A DNA stretch of 64,000 bases from Endozoicomonas sp965199185 (GTDB lineage: Bacteria > Pseudomonadota > Gammaproteobacteria > Pseudomonadales > Endozoicomonadaceae), in contig CBDAQW010000027.1 of NCBI GenBank assembly GCA_965199185.1, positions 35,329 to 99,328 of the forward strand, read 5' to 3'. Position numbers and translations under genes: made by a program. A model generated the notes under the pieces. That model did not search any database. It saw only the letters and a program-made list of their open reading frames with translations, and was not told where the DNA came from. Position 1 is the first letter of the stretch. Each line of letters starts with the position of its first letter. Below, in pieces: positions 56,355-64,000 of the stretch.

Positions 56355-56454
56355 CGTTGAATTGAGAATGGCACAGGGACAGGCCAGCGAGCTGGATGAA
56401 CTGCTTCAGTTGCCAGACCGGGCCATCAATTTCATAAGGCGGAAAAGCCCTTAG
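56215..56454 (+). CDS. Small phage protein overprinted on the portal 3' end
   Basis: 79 residues, mostly helical (LTPEEAEALLTLKDNPAFALFLQHM, then DDVELRMAQGQASELDELLQL). It begins at an ATGA typical of translational coupling, but 140 bases before the annotated portal stop. Its regular sequence suggests it is real. Function unknown. Confidence 0.65.
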   Translation: MNKLHLTPEEAEALLTLKDNPAFALFLQHMHRRCQHHRDRVISLRDDVELRMAQGQASELDELLQLPDRAINFIRRKSP

Positions 56455-56492
56455 ACAGCGAAAAGTTAAGCGTAACGGCCATAATGTACTAA

Positions 56493-56513
56493 TATGTGTT
56501 GTTAGATAACACA
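56493..56513. promoter_or_regulatory. Putative parDE operator palindrome
   Basis: TGTGTTGTTAGATAACACA is an imperfect palindrome (TGTGTT/AACACA) 13 bases before parD, where ParD would be expected to bind. Confidence 0.5.
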
Positions 56514-56526
56514 AAAGGCGATCATT

Positions 56527-56784
56527 ATGGCAAGAACCACATCGGTAACACTGGGCGAATATTACGAGCAGTTCATTGAAAAGCAGATCAGTGAAGGCCG
56601 TTATCAGACGGTCAGTGAAGTGATTCGTGATGCGTTGCGCAGCATGGATACGCAACGCCAGAGAGAAGAAAAGCGGGACGCTTTAATCGCAGAGCTTGAA
56701 AAGGGAAGGAAAAGTCCTGCTGTTGAAAACTTCGATATGGCAACTCTGATCGACGAGCTTGAACGGAGGTATGATGCCAATTAA
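56527..56784 (+). CDS. parD: ParD-family antitoxin
   Basis: 85 residues with a ribbon-helix-helix N-terminus (TTSVTLGEYYEQFIEKQISEGRYQTVSEVIRDALR) and a charged toxin-binding tail. It binds ParE and represses its own promoter. The putative operator lies at 56480-56526 (TGTGTTGTTAGATAACACA palindrome). It is coupled to parE by an 11-base overlap. It is inserted among phage head genes. Confidence 0.93.
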   Translation: MARTTSVTLGEYYEQFIEKQISEGRYQTVSEVIRDALRSMDTQRQREEKRDALIAELEKGRKSPAVENFDMATLIDELERRYDAN

Positions 56785-57073
56785 CTACACCGTTCGCCAA
56801 AAGGCTCAAGAAGATTTAATTAGTATCTGGCTTTATACGGCAGAACAGTGGGGAGTTGAACAGGCAGGTCGTTATCTGCAACAAATAGAAGACAAATTTA
56901 TCTGGCTGGCTGAGAACCCAAAGGCCGGGCAACTGAGAAGCGACTTACCGCCAGCCTGTTATTGTATGCCGTGTAATTCACATCTTGTTTTCTACGACTT
57001 GGGTGATGACCAGATTGATATTATCAGAGTGATGCACCAAAGAGCTGATCTGGATAATTGGAGCAATCATTAA
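56774..57073 (+). CDS. parE: ParE-family toxin
   Basis: 99 residues from ATG 56774 (GGAGGT site; ATG 56771 equivalent). RelE/ParE fold: NYTVRQKAQEDLISIWLYTAEQWG, RYLQQIEDKF, ENPKAGQLRSDL and a C-terminal strand with RVMHQRAD. ParE toxins poison DNA gyrase. The module could stabilise the prophage or be cargo. Two terminators follow. Confidence 0.93.
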   Translation: MPINYTVRQKAQEDLISIWLYTAEQWGVEQAGRYLQQIEDKFIWLAENPKAGQLRSDLPPACYCMPCNSHLVFYDLGDDQIDIIRVMHQRADLDNWSNH

Positions 57074-57087
57074 CAACTAATACACAC

Positions 57088-57112
57088 AAAACGCCTTCGG
57101 GCGTTTTTTTTT
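57088..57112 (+). terminator. Rho-independent terminator 1 after parE
   Basis: AAACGCC-TTCG-GGCGTTT followed by a T-run, 15 bases after the parE stop. Confidence 0.93.
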
Positions 57113-57128
57113 GATTTAAAGAAACCAG

Positions 57129-57153
57129 AACCGCCCTTCGAGGCGGTTTTTTT
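57129..57153 (+). terminator. Rho-independent terminator 2, upstream of the PAPS-reductase relic
   Basis: AACCGCC-CTTCGA-GGCGGTT followed by a T-run. It would block late transcription from running into downstream phage genes unless antitermination occurs. Confidence 0.92.
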
Positions 57154-57216
57154 GTACCTGAAAAAAACCAATAACAAAAGGCAAAGGAAAAACTGGAAGC
57201 CGGTGAAATTAACAAT

Positions 57217-58125
57217 GTGCAACTGGTGTTTGCCGATACCGGCAACGAACATCAAGACACCTATGACTATGTGCAGTATCTGAAGGAAGAAGTATTTCCT
57301 GATCTGCCGTTCACTATCGTCAATGCCGACTTCGCACGGCAAATAGAAGGTAAGCGGAAATACCTTCAGGAACACTGGGAAGACGATCTGGTTGAATCCG
57401 GTCTGACCCACGAACAGGCACAGGTGCGAGTAGCTAAAGCACTGTCTGTATTGAAGCCAACCGGCAATCCGTTTCTGGATTTGTGCCTATGGAAAGGGCG
57501 CTTTCCGTCCACCCGTCGCCGGTTCTGTTCAGAAGAACTGAAGCACCACCCCATTGACCGGGAAGTGATTCAACCGGCACTGGATAACAACGATGAAGTG
57601 TGGAGCTGGCAGGGTGTGCGGGCCGATGAATCCCCAAGCCGTGCCAAGCTGCCGGAAATGGAAGAACACCCCAAACGCTGGGGCTTAGTCACCTATCGCC
57701 CGATTCTGAAATGGACGGTAGAAGATGTATTCGCCATGCACCGCAAGCATGGCATCAAGCCCAACCCGCTGTATAAGCAGGGCATGAAACGGGTGGGCTG
57801 TATGCCCTGTATTCATTGCGGCAAGCAGGAAATGCGGGAAGTCAGCCGCCGTTTTCCCGAAGAAATAAAACGCATTACTGAATGGGAAGCCATGGTCAGC
57901 GATGCCGCCAAGCGTGGAGCCAGCACCTTTATGGATGCCAGAACCACTGCCCGGATGCTGGGCACTGGCACCAGTGTTGATGAAATTCACCACAGTACCC
58001 ACGGCATTGATGCCTATGTGGACTGGTCAAGAACCGCCAGAGGGGGCAAACAGGTAGACCTGATTGCTGTCAGTGAAAAAGACGACATCCCGTTATGCAG
58101 CAGCATTTATGGGCTGTGCGAATAA
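57217..58125 (+). pseudogene. PAPS-reductase-family phage protein, 5'-truncated
   Basis: 302 residues from GTG 57217, and open in frame from 57175 (KEKLEAGEINNVQLVFADTG). FADTGNEH, the RRFCSEELKHHP segment, GVRADESPSRAKLPE and VGCMPCIHCGKQEM mark a phage PAPS-reductase/DndC-like protein. The ATP-pyrophosphatase loop SGGKDS, which should lie about 25 residues before FADTG, is absent: the frame stops at 57172, right after the parE terminators. Catalysis should be lost. Confidence 0.8.
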
Positions 58126-58142
58126 AAAGATTCCAGTTTCAG

Positions 58143-58168
58143 AACCCACCAGAACGGTGGGTTTTTTT
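58143..58168 (+). terminator. Rho-independent terminator after the PAPS-reductase relic
   Basis: AACCCACC-AGAAC-GGTGGGTT followed by a T-run. Confidence 0.9.
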
Positions 58169-58286
58169 ATGCCTGTCATCCCCGGACAAGTGACCGCACC
58201 CCGGACAAAACAGGCCAACAACCAACCAAGTGGACAAGCCTGGAGCCGTCAGCCCGATGGTGAGCGCCCCACAGGGAGAGTGATGA

Positions 58287-59216
58287 ATGGGCATTGATGC
58301 CGAGCAGTTAGATAAAGAAGCCGATGCGGATTTTGCACGGATGATGGGACAAGCTGAACCGGCTGAAGCGCCGACACAGGCCCCCGCCCCCGCCGAGGAT
58401 GTACCCCCGCCACCCGCTGCCGAGCCGGAGCCTTCGCAAGAAGCGCCTGCGCCGACCGGCAGTGAAGACTGGCAGGACAAGTTCAACAAGGCCGAGGAAT
58501 CCCGCAAGAACGCCCATGCGCTGATGACACAGGCTACCCAGAAAGCCGCAGACCTGGAACGCAGTAATCAGGAAATGCAGCAGCAACTGGGGCAGCTTCA
58601 GATGCAGGTAAACCAGCTTAGCCAGCAGCCACCGGCACAGGCCGCACCGTCGCAGCCGGATACCGACCAGTTCAGTGAATTGCGTGAAGACTACGAAGAA
58701 CTGAACCCGGTATTCAATCAGCTCGACGAAGCGACCAGACGCAATCAGGCACTGGAACAACGGTTAGCCGCCATCGAGCAGGCCCGTCAGCAGCAGGAAC
58801 AGATCAGCGAAGCCGAACAGTTCTGGAATGAAGTACGACAAGTTCATTCTGACGTAGACCAGATCGCCGCTTCCCCTGACTTTCAGGGCTGGTTCGCACG
58901 GCAATCCCCCGGCATTCAGCAAATGAGCAAGGTTAGCCCGGAAGGGGCTGCCCATGTAATGACACTTTACAAGCAAGCCGGAACTCACTCTCCCCACCCG
59001 AATGCAGCAGGCACAGCAACTGTCCGAACCGCAAGTGCGGACACGGACGCAACCTACTACTCAGGGTGGACTTCCGCAAATGACACCGGACCAGATCGCC
59101 GCTTTGCCCCAGAAGGAATACGAGGCAAACGAAGCGAAGTACGACAAGATGCTGGAACAGTGGATAAAGCAGGGAGGTCAGCTCTGATTCTGAATCGGAA
59201 GATTCAAAGGACTTGA
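58287..59216 (+). CDS. Phage scaffolding protein, frameshifted near its C-terminus
   Basis: 309 residues as annotated. The first 70 residues are Pro/Ala/Glu-rich, then a long Gln/Glu coiled coil (ERSNQEMQQQLGQLQMQVNQLSQQ), as in scaffold proteins that precede capsid genes. After TLYKQAG (about 58985) the frame turns to Thr/Arg/Asp-rich nonsense. The natural C-terminus continues in the +1 frame (59002-59187: MTPDQIAALPQKEYEANEAK...QWIKQGG). One extra base in the C-run at 58992-58999 would explain it. Confidence 0.8.
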   Translation: MGIDAEQLDKEADADFARMMGQAEPAEAPTQAPAPAEDVPPPPAAEPEPSQEAPAPTGSEDWQDKFNKAEESRKNAHALMTQATQKAADLERSNQEMQQQLGQLQMQVNQLSQQPPAQAAPSQPDTDQFSELREDYEELNPVFNQLDEATRRNQALEQRLAAIEQARQQQEQISEAEQFWNEVRQVHSDVDQIAASPDFQGWFARQSPGIQQMSKVSPEGAAHVMTLYKQAGTHSPHPNAAGTATVRTASADTDATYYSGWTSANDTGPDRRFAPEGIRGKRSEVRQDAGTVDKAGRSALILNRKIQRT

Positions 59217-59219
59217 ATC

Positions 59220-60086
59220 ATGGCAACTTCTACGTTTCCAACCGGAGCAATGGCGAACAGTGTTTCCCAGATTTACTCCAAAAAACTGAACGCTAAGTTC
59301 TACAAAAGCACGGTACTCGCCGCTATTTGTAACACCAACTGGGAAGGCGAAATCCAGTCTGAAGGTTCCAAGGTGATTATCCGCACCCGCCCTGATGTAG
59401 CGGTGAAGGATTACGACCGTGCAACCGGCGTTGAATACGACGACCTTAGTTCGCCAAAAACCGAGCTGTCCATCGACCAGACCAAGTATTACGCCTTTGT
59501 CGATGATTACATTCAAACCCAGCAGTCAGACATCGCCCTGATCAATGAATCTTCTGCCGATGCCGCAGAGAACATGAAGATCGCCGTGGATGGTGACGTA
59601 CTGGGCAACATCTATGCGGATGTGCCCGCTGCCAACCAGATCGCTGCCCCGGCAACAGGGGTGGTTGTGGATAAGACCAATGTTCTGGATTACATCGTGG
59701 ACATGGGCACCAAGCTGGATGAACAGAATGTAGGTGAAGCCGGTCGCTGGCTGGTGCTGCCACCATGGATTTGCGGGCTGATCAAGAAGTCTGATCTGAA
59801 AGACGCAAGTCTGGCCGGTGACGGTACTTCCATTCTCCGTAATGGCCGTATGGGAATGATCGACCGCTTTACGCTGTATGCCTCCAACAACCTGGCAACC
59901 GCCGGTGGTATTACCCAGTGCATGGCCGGAACTAAGGACTTTGCTTCCTTTGCTTCGCAGTTCATCAAGCACGAAAGCCTGACCCTTGAAAAGCACTTCG
60001 GTACTGGACACAGGGGCTTGCAGGTTTACGGCTACAAGGTGACGAAGCCGGAAGCAGGTATCTTGCTGCCAGCCAAGAAGTCTTAA
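59220..60086 (+). CDS. Phage major capsid protein
   Basis: 288 residues, directly after the scaffold. Sequence NSVSQIYSKKLNAKFYKSTVLAAI, GSKVIIRTRPDVAVKDYDRATG, ALINESSADAAENM and the late LEKHFGTGHRGLQVYGYKV segment fits HK97-fold coat proteins of podoviruses (P22-like). AAAGGA precedes the ATG. It is intact and was the cleanest late gene to read. Confidence 0.88.
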   Translation: MATSTFPTGAMANSVSQIYSKKLNAKFYKSTVLAAICNTNWEGEIQSEGSKVIIRTRPDVAVKDYDRATGVEYDDLSSPKTELSIDQTKYYAFVDDYIQTQQSDIALINESSADAAENMKIAVDGDVLGNIYADVPAANQIAAPATGVVVDKTNVLDYIVDMGTKLDEQNVGEAGRWLVLPPWICGLIKKSDLKDASLAGDGTSILRNGRMGMIDRFTLYASNNLATAGGITQCMAGTKDFASFASQFIKHESLTLEKHFGTGHRGLQVYGYKVTKPEAGILLPAKKS

Positions 60087-60158
60087 CCGCCGTAACCAGA
60101 CACCCCGCTTTTAAGCCGTAGGCGGGGACCATTCCCACATTCATGGAAGAAAAAAAGT

Positions 60159-60461
60159 ATGTCATTCAATCTGGAAACCTGCCGGAGCAAGGACGAACTG
60201 GAAGCCTTTGCCAAGGAAATGTTCGGCGTTGATCTGGACAAGCGTAAGAAGCTGGACGAGCTGAAGGAAGAAGTTACCGCACTGATTGCCGGTTCACTGG
60301 ACGACGACGAACCAGCAGCAGAGCCTGTTGCATCCACCGATGTTGAATACGTTCTGAACAAGAAGACCAAAGCCGTCTTTCATTACCAGCCCCATTTTGC
60401 CAAGCGACTGGGCATTGACCTGATTCCCTGTGACAAGAAAGGGAAAACCCTGAAGGGATAA
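60159..60461 (+). CDS. Small phage structural/assembly protein, 100 aa
   Basis: 100 residues. The N-terminus (CRSKDELEAFAKEMFGVDLDKRKKLDELKEEV) resembles a HeH/LEM-like helical module often found in phage head-tail proteins. An acidic linker and a beta-strand-rich C-terminal part (YVLNKKTKAVFHYQPHFA) follow. It sits between capsid and adaptor, so head completion is a fair inference. Confidence 0.65.
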   Translation: MSFNLETCRSKDELEAFAKEMFGVDLDKRKKLDELKEEVTALIAGSLDDDEPAAEPVASTDVEYVLNKKTKAVFHYQPHFAKRLGIDLIPCDKKGKTLKG

Positions 60462-60463
60462 GC

Positions 60464-61114
60464 ATGGACGTTATCAGGATATTGAGCCGGGTACGCCAGC
60501 TATTGCAGGACGATGACACCCGCTGGACCAATAACGATTTGCTGAATTGTTTCAATGAAGCACAGATCGCCGTGGTTCAGAACCGCCCGGACACCTATTC
60601 ACAGGTGACGACCTTCGAGTGTCAGAACACTGCACGGCAGACCGTGCCCGCTGCCGCTTACCGGCTGATGGATATTATCGACAACCTGAGTACTGGCAGG
60701 GCTGTCACCAAGACCACCCGTGCCACCCTGGATTCCATGGTTGCCAACTGGTCAACCACTGCCGGATCGGAAGTGGAGCAGTTTATCTATGACGAAAAAA
60801 GCCCCGGTGTGTTTTATGTGTATCCGGTGCCTGCGGCTAACCATCAAATCCATATCCTGATCAGCCGCACCCCAACCCCCGTTGCCATTACTGACTTTGA
60901 TAATGATGCCACTCAGATGGAATTGGATACCGTGTGGCTGAACCCGGTGATCAATTACATGATGTTCCGGGCGTACATGATGGACGGGGAAACCGAAGGG
61001 AATCTGATGCAGGCACAGAGCTATCTGAAGATGTTCGCCAATGATCTGCAACTGAAATGGAATGTGGACCTGATATTCAGGCAGCAGCTTCAGGGGGATG
61101 TGGTCAATGGCTAG
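60464..61114 (+). CDS. Phage adaptor protein (DUF6682-like)
   Basis: 216 residues. LQDDDTRWTNNDLLNCFNEAQIAVV, PAAAYRLMDIIDN, DEKSPGVFYVYPVP and LNPVINYMMFRAYMMDGE are typical of the head-to-tail adaptor family. It should bind the portal ring. It overlaps the next gene by eight bases and is intact. Confidence 0.82.
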   Translation: MDVIRILSRVRQLLQDDDTRWTNNDLLNCFNEAQIAVVQNRPDTYSQVTTFECQNTARQTVPAAAYRLMDIIDNLSTGRAVTKTTRATLDSMVANWSTTAGSEVEQFIYDEKSPGVFYVYPVPAANHQIHILISRTPTPVAITDFDNDATQMELDTVWLNPVINYMMFRAYMMDGETEGNLMQAQSYLKMFANDLQLKWNVDLIFRQQLQGDVVNG

Positions 61115-61716
61115 TCTGGATAAATACCTGCCCCGAATCCGCCCCCACGTTAAAGGCTGCCCGGACGTTGCCATTAAAGATGCCCTGCTGATTACCCTGC
61201 GGGACATCTGCTACCGAACCAATATCTGGCCTTACAGCACCAGTCTTTATCTGGTGGATGGTATTGAAGAATACGAGCTGGACAGCTTGCCCAATACCGA
61301 AGTCGCCACCGTGCAGGCGATTATCCGACCGGATAAAACCCGGCTGCAAGGGCGGGACATTCTGCCACCTTACGCCAGCAAGGGCACTCCCCGTTATTTC
61401 CGGCACTACGAACGGGGCACGATTACCGTATCCCCGATTCCGTCCAAGAACGTACTGCACAGTGCCGAACTGACTCTGATGCCTACCCTGTCGGCGACCG
61501 AAGTACCGGATTCACTGTATGCCGATACCGCCGAGTTTGCCCCCTGGGGCGTACTGGCCCAGTTACAGATGATAGAGCAGGAAGACTGGCACAACCCCCA
61601 ATCAGGCCGAATACAACCGCCAGCGTTATGAACGTGCCCTGTATCGCAAGCGGATACGGGGACTGGTAGGCGTGAGCGCCGCCGAACAGACCGTAGCAAG
61701 GAGAGGGTTTGTCTGA
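61107..61716 (+). pseudogene. Phage head-tail/tail completion protein, frameshifted
   Basis: From ATG 61107 (AGGGGG site) the frame gives ASLDKYLPRIRPHVKGCPD and a YLVDGIEEYELDS beta-rich body, then shifts after EDWHNP. The annotated frame stops at 61631; in the +1 frame the natural C-terminus continues (QAEYNRQRYERALYRKRIRG...RRGFV) to 61716, whose TGA overlaps the next ATG. One extra C in the CCCCC run at 61595-61599 explains the break. It probably follows the adaptor as a tail-joining protein. Confidence 0.75.
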
Positions 61717-62073
61717 TGCCACTACCCACCGAACAAAATTTGCCTGATATTCTTCGTGGTGACAGCTTCAGAAGGCATCCCCGTCCGCTTTACTGATCTG
61801 AATGGCGATCTGATTGACCTCACCGGCTGGACGCTGATCTTCACCATGAAACACCACCGGCTTCAGGATGATGCCGACGCAGCCTTACAAAAACGACTGA
61901 CAGTGACAGGCTCAGAAGCCCTGGTACTGGTTCAACCGGAAGACACTAACGAGTTACCCCCTTACACCTACGAATACGACATACAGCTTTCCACACCAGA
62001 CGGCAGTGGGGTTCGCACTTTCTTGATGGGTAGGGTGCGTATCGAATCGGGCGTGACGCATTCACTCAGTTAG
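61716..62073 (+). pseudogene. Small phage tail/assembly protein, frameshifted
   Basis: ATG 61716 (overlapping the previous TGA) gives PLPTEQNLPDILRGDSF; then an extra A at 61770 shifts the frame. The remainder reads on from EGIPVRFTDLNGDLIDLTGW through TYEYDIQLSTPDG to 62073. Joined, the protein has about 118 residues, beta-rich, resembling short tail proteins placed before tail fibres. Without the join only the 105-codon 3' part (from GTG 61756) is open. Confidence 0.7.
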
Positions 62074-62083
62074 GAGACATGGA

Positions 62084-63301
62084 ATGTCAAATCTGAATCT
62101 GGCAGAAATCAATGTACAGCTTATCAACGAGGCCGATTTAATCGTCCAGCAGCGTGAAGCCGTAGCGCAAGATAAAGCTGCCGTAGAAGCTGCTCGTACC
62201 GATGTAGAAAACCGTCAGTCTGATGTTACCGAAAAACAAACCGATATCACTGTAAAACTGGGACTGGCCAACAGCGCGTTATCAGCAACCCAGGGTCACG
62301 AAAGCACCGCTGAGAACCTGCGGGACGATGTAATGGTTCGGCAGCAGGACATAGCGGATAAGCATGAAAAAGTGGAAAGTGCCCACATATCGGTGCAGGC
62401 GGTCAACGATATCACAGCCCAACGCCAACAGGATATAGAGCAAAACCAACGGCAGGTTGAGGCCAGTAAACAGGATGTTATCCAACGACAGCAGGACATT
62501 GAAACCCGTCAGCAAGACGTAACCGTCAGGCAAACCGACATTATTGAACGGCAGTCGGATATCACCAGCAAACAGCAGCAGGTAACAACCGACCGACAAG
62601 CCGTGGCTAATGATTTGTCAGCCGTGAACCAAAAACTGACCGAAGCCACTGCACAGGCCGGTATCGCTACAACAAAAGCTGGCGAAACGGCGAGGGATTC
62701 AGAAACAGCGACACAACAGGCAACGGTATCAACACAACAGGCCACCATCGCCACCGCACAAGCCACAGAAGCCACAAACCAAAATAGTGCCGCCGCTGTA
62801 TCCGCCGCGTTAGCTGACACACATTTACAGTCTGTAAGCGTTAAGAAAAACGAAGTTGAAGCACTCAGGAACGAGGTGAGAGAAGCTAAAGAAGAAGCAG
62901 TAGCCATCGTTCACAACGACGAAGGTTCATTAACGAGCAGTGGCGGTAAATATCCGGTTGCTGACTCTAGCGGGCATTTAGACGTTAACTGGACTCCTCT
63001 GTTGGCGGCTATGTATCCGTATAGCGGGGTGATTGGGAGTGTTGATAAGAATAACCTGTTTCAATTTGATCAACTTGATGATGGCTACTGGGCTAACACC
63101 TGTAATCTAAGAGGGAATATTGCTTTTAATATTGCAGGGCGCTTTGTAAAAACACCGGGCAAATGGGAAGTTGATTCGTGGTTTAGAAGCAGAATCCACC
63201 GCCGCCAGAGCCATTGCCTTCGACGACATATTCCTCGACTGGAATGGCAACGTCGTTACTCACCGATCCATCGAACCACACCGAACCGTCACCGGCTTTG
63301 A
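62084..63301 (+). CDS. Phage tail fibre, coiled-coil N-terminal part (5' piece of a frameshifted gene)
   Basis: 405 residues as annotated. Residues about 20-280 are a Gln/Asp/Thr-rich helical rod built on short repeats such as RQQDIETRQQDVTVRQ and TQQATVSTQQATIATAQATEATNQ. A beta region follows (SSGGKYPVADSSGHLDVNWTPLL). Natural sequence ends near GKWEVDS; the Arg/His-rich end after 63179 is out of frame. An AGGAGA site precedes the ATG. Confidence 0.8.
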   Translation: MSNLNLAEINVQLINEADLIVQQREAVAQDKAAVEAARTDVENRQSDVTEKQTDITVKLGLANSALSATQGHESTAENLRDDVMVRQQDIADKHEKVESAHISVQAVNDITAQRQQDIEQNQRQVEASKQDVIQRQQDIETRQQDVTVRQTDIIERQSDITSKQQQVTTDRQAVANDLSAVNQKLTEATAQAGIATTKAGETARDSETATQQATVSTQQATIATAQATEATNQNSAAAVSAALADTHLQSVSVKKNEVEALRNEVREAKEEAVAIVHNDEGSLTSSGGKYPVADSSGHLDVNWTPLLAAMYPYSGVIGSVDKNNLFQFDQLDDGYWANTCNLRGNIAFNIAGRFVKTPGKWEVDSWFRSRIHRRQSHCLRRHIPRLEWQRRYSPIHRTTPNRHRL

Positions 63302-64000
63302 TAGAGATTTAAATTGCCGCAGAGCATGGCTACAGCAAGGTTCAGACTGGTTTGTATCGTACCAGTGATTCAACAACCTATTTGCTGTTGCTTGGTCGTG
63401 TAACTCGGCGGAATCAGGGTGGATTTCACCCTGTATTTAATAAAGATGGGAGTACAGGATTTAAACGCACCAGAGATACAGACCCGACAAGGCAGGGCTG
63501 GACTATTTACTGGCACTCGCAACTAGCCTTTTTACCGACATCAAAAGAAGACTGCTTCAATGATGCTTATGTTGCTGTAGGTGGTGCGAAGTTGGAACAA
63601 AGTAATACCTCGCATTTCCAGCGTCCAGAAGCAAACGGACAAAATAAAAAAGGCGCATACGACGCCATCTACGCCGACGATTTCACACCACTCTACTACT
63701 CCGCCGCTACTGGCATTGCTCGATATGATTTGATGATGGATAACCTGAATCGGGCTATAGCTGGGGAGACGTTTAGTGGGGCTGAGGGGACGATATTAGC
63801 CGGTTTTGAAGCGGTATACACTCAGAATGATGAAGGGCGACTGACGATACACACTAAATGCCCGGAGGAATGGCCGTATAATGGAGACTTTGGTAGTCGA
63901 AGTGAAGTGAGAGGTACTCCTGCATACATCCAATCTGGAGCTTTTAAGGGGTATAGGCTTAAAGTAATGTCCGTCTGGGGGCATGCTTCATACAAGTCCC
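63171..64000 (+). pseudogene. Phage tail fibre, C-terminal part, split by frameshifts and cut by the window end
   Basis: The +1 frame from 63180 reads GLEAESTAARAIAFDDIFLDWNGNV...TGFDRDL, then a second shift at 63311-63313 moves to the +2 frame (IAAEHGYSKVQTGLYRTSDSTTYLLLLGRV...), which is open to the window end. The content (beta-strand-rich, GGFHPVF, DIYADDF-like repeats) fits a receptor-binding fibre tip. It is a continuation of the gene at 62084. Confidence 0.7.

Larger units (their letters stand above)
47382..64000 (+). mobile_element. Prophage inserted downstream of 6S RNA; right end beyond window
   Basis: From the tyrosine recombinase next to ssrS onward the genes are phage-type: AlpA, SSB, holin-like, terminases, portal, scaffold, capsid, adaptor, tail fibre. 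A short tail fits podovirus-like morphogenesis, but tail genes are incomplete here. The left attachment site is presumed at the 3' end of ssrS (GGAGAGACTT); the right copy is not in the window. Several genes are frameshifted or truncated. No CI-type repressor or replication protein is visible in this part. Confidence 0.88.

Noticed and set aside
58064..58297. Open frame of 77 codons between the PAPS-reductase relic and the scaffold.
   Set aside because: It overlaps the relic's 3' end and a terminator and has no ribosome site or protein-like composition.
62100..62800. Short periodic repeats that could suggest a CRISPR-like or tandem array.
   Set aside because: The repeats are imperfect and in phase with codons; they encode the coiled-coil rod of the tail fibre.

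Overview
The window looks like one chromosomal contig from a marine-type gammaproteobacterium, probably Oceanospirillales (Hahella/Endozoicomonas-like). That placement is inferred from gene order and protein similarity recognised by eye: proA-rsfS-rlmH-mrdA, mpl-ubiX, rsmD/ftsY-ftsE-ftsX-rpoH, ygfB/ubiH/ubiI and zapA-6S RNA. No database search was possible. About 47.4 kb is core chromosome and the last 16.6 kb is a tailed-phage prophage that runs off the right edge.

Layout: 1-3562 is a minus-strand cell-wall/ribosome cluster (PBP2, RlmH, RsfS, ProA) that lacks nadD, which usually sits between proA and rsfS. 3649-18287 holds a REC-PAS histidine kinase, an SDR with an altered active site, a flavin reductase, a DedA-PAP2 fusion, TrmH, TesB, a polysaccharide deacetylase, a cytochrome c lipoprotein, three unknown genes, UbiX, Mpl and a PPi-type phosphofructokinase. 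18284-24695 is a signalling operon (giant hybrid kinase, CheR, REC-PAS-GGDEF). After a DUF2165 protein and an orphan LivF comes a complete minus-strand rRNA operon (16S-23S-5S, no spacer tRNAs, two tandem promoters, RNase III-type processing stems). It directly abuts an rpoH that has lost its sigma region 4. ftsX, ftsE, ftsY and rsmD follow, then malate dehydrogenase, an aldehyde dehydrogenase, coaD, yfhL, DUF2835, a repeat-containing lipoprotein, ubiI, ubiH, ygfB, the zapA pair and the 6S RNA gene.

The prophage begins just downstream of 6S RNA with a tyrosine recombinase. A leftward early operon follows (AlpA, small basic proteins, DUF4124-like, an SSB with a Q/N-rich tail). The rightward late operon encodes holin-like peptides, terminase small and large subunits, Gp49-like, portal, scaffold, major capsid, adaptor and tail proteins, and a coiled-coil tail fibre. 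A ParDE toxin-antitoxin module with two terminators sits inside the late operon and abuts a PAPS-reductase-like gene that has lost its SGGKDS N-terminus. Four late genes carry five single-base frameshifts, so the prophage looks defective or was poorly assembled here.

The most interesting points are the truncated rpoH at the rRNA operon, the ParDE cargo with the beheaded PAPS reductase, the frameshift cluster, the SSB without an acidic tip, and the loss of nadD and pepP from conserved neighbourhoods.
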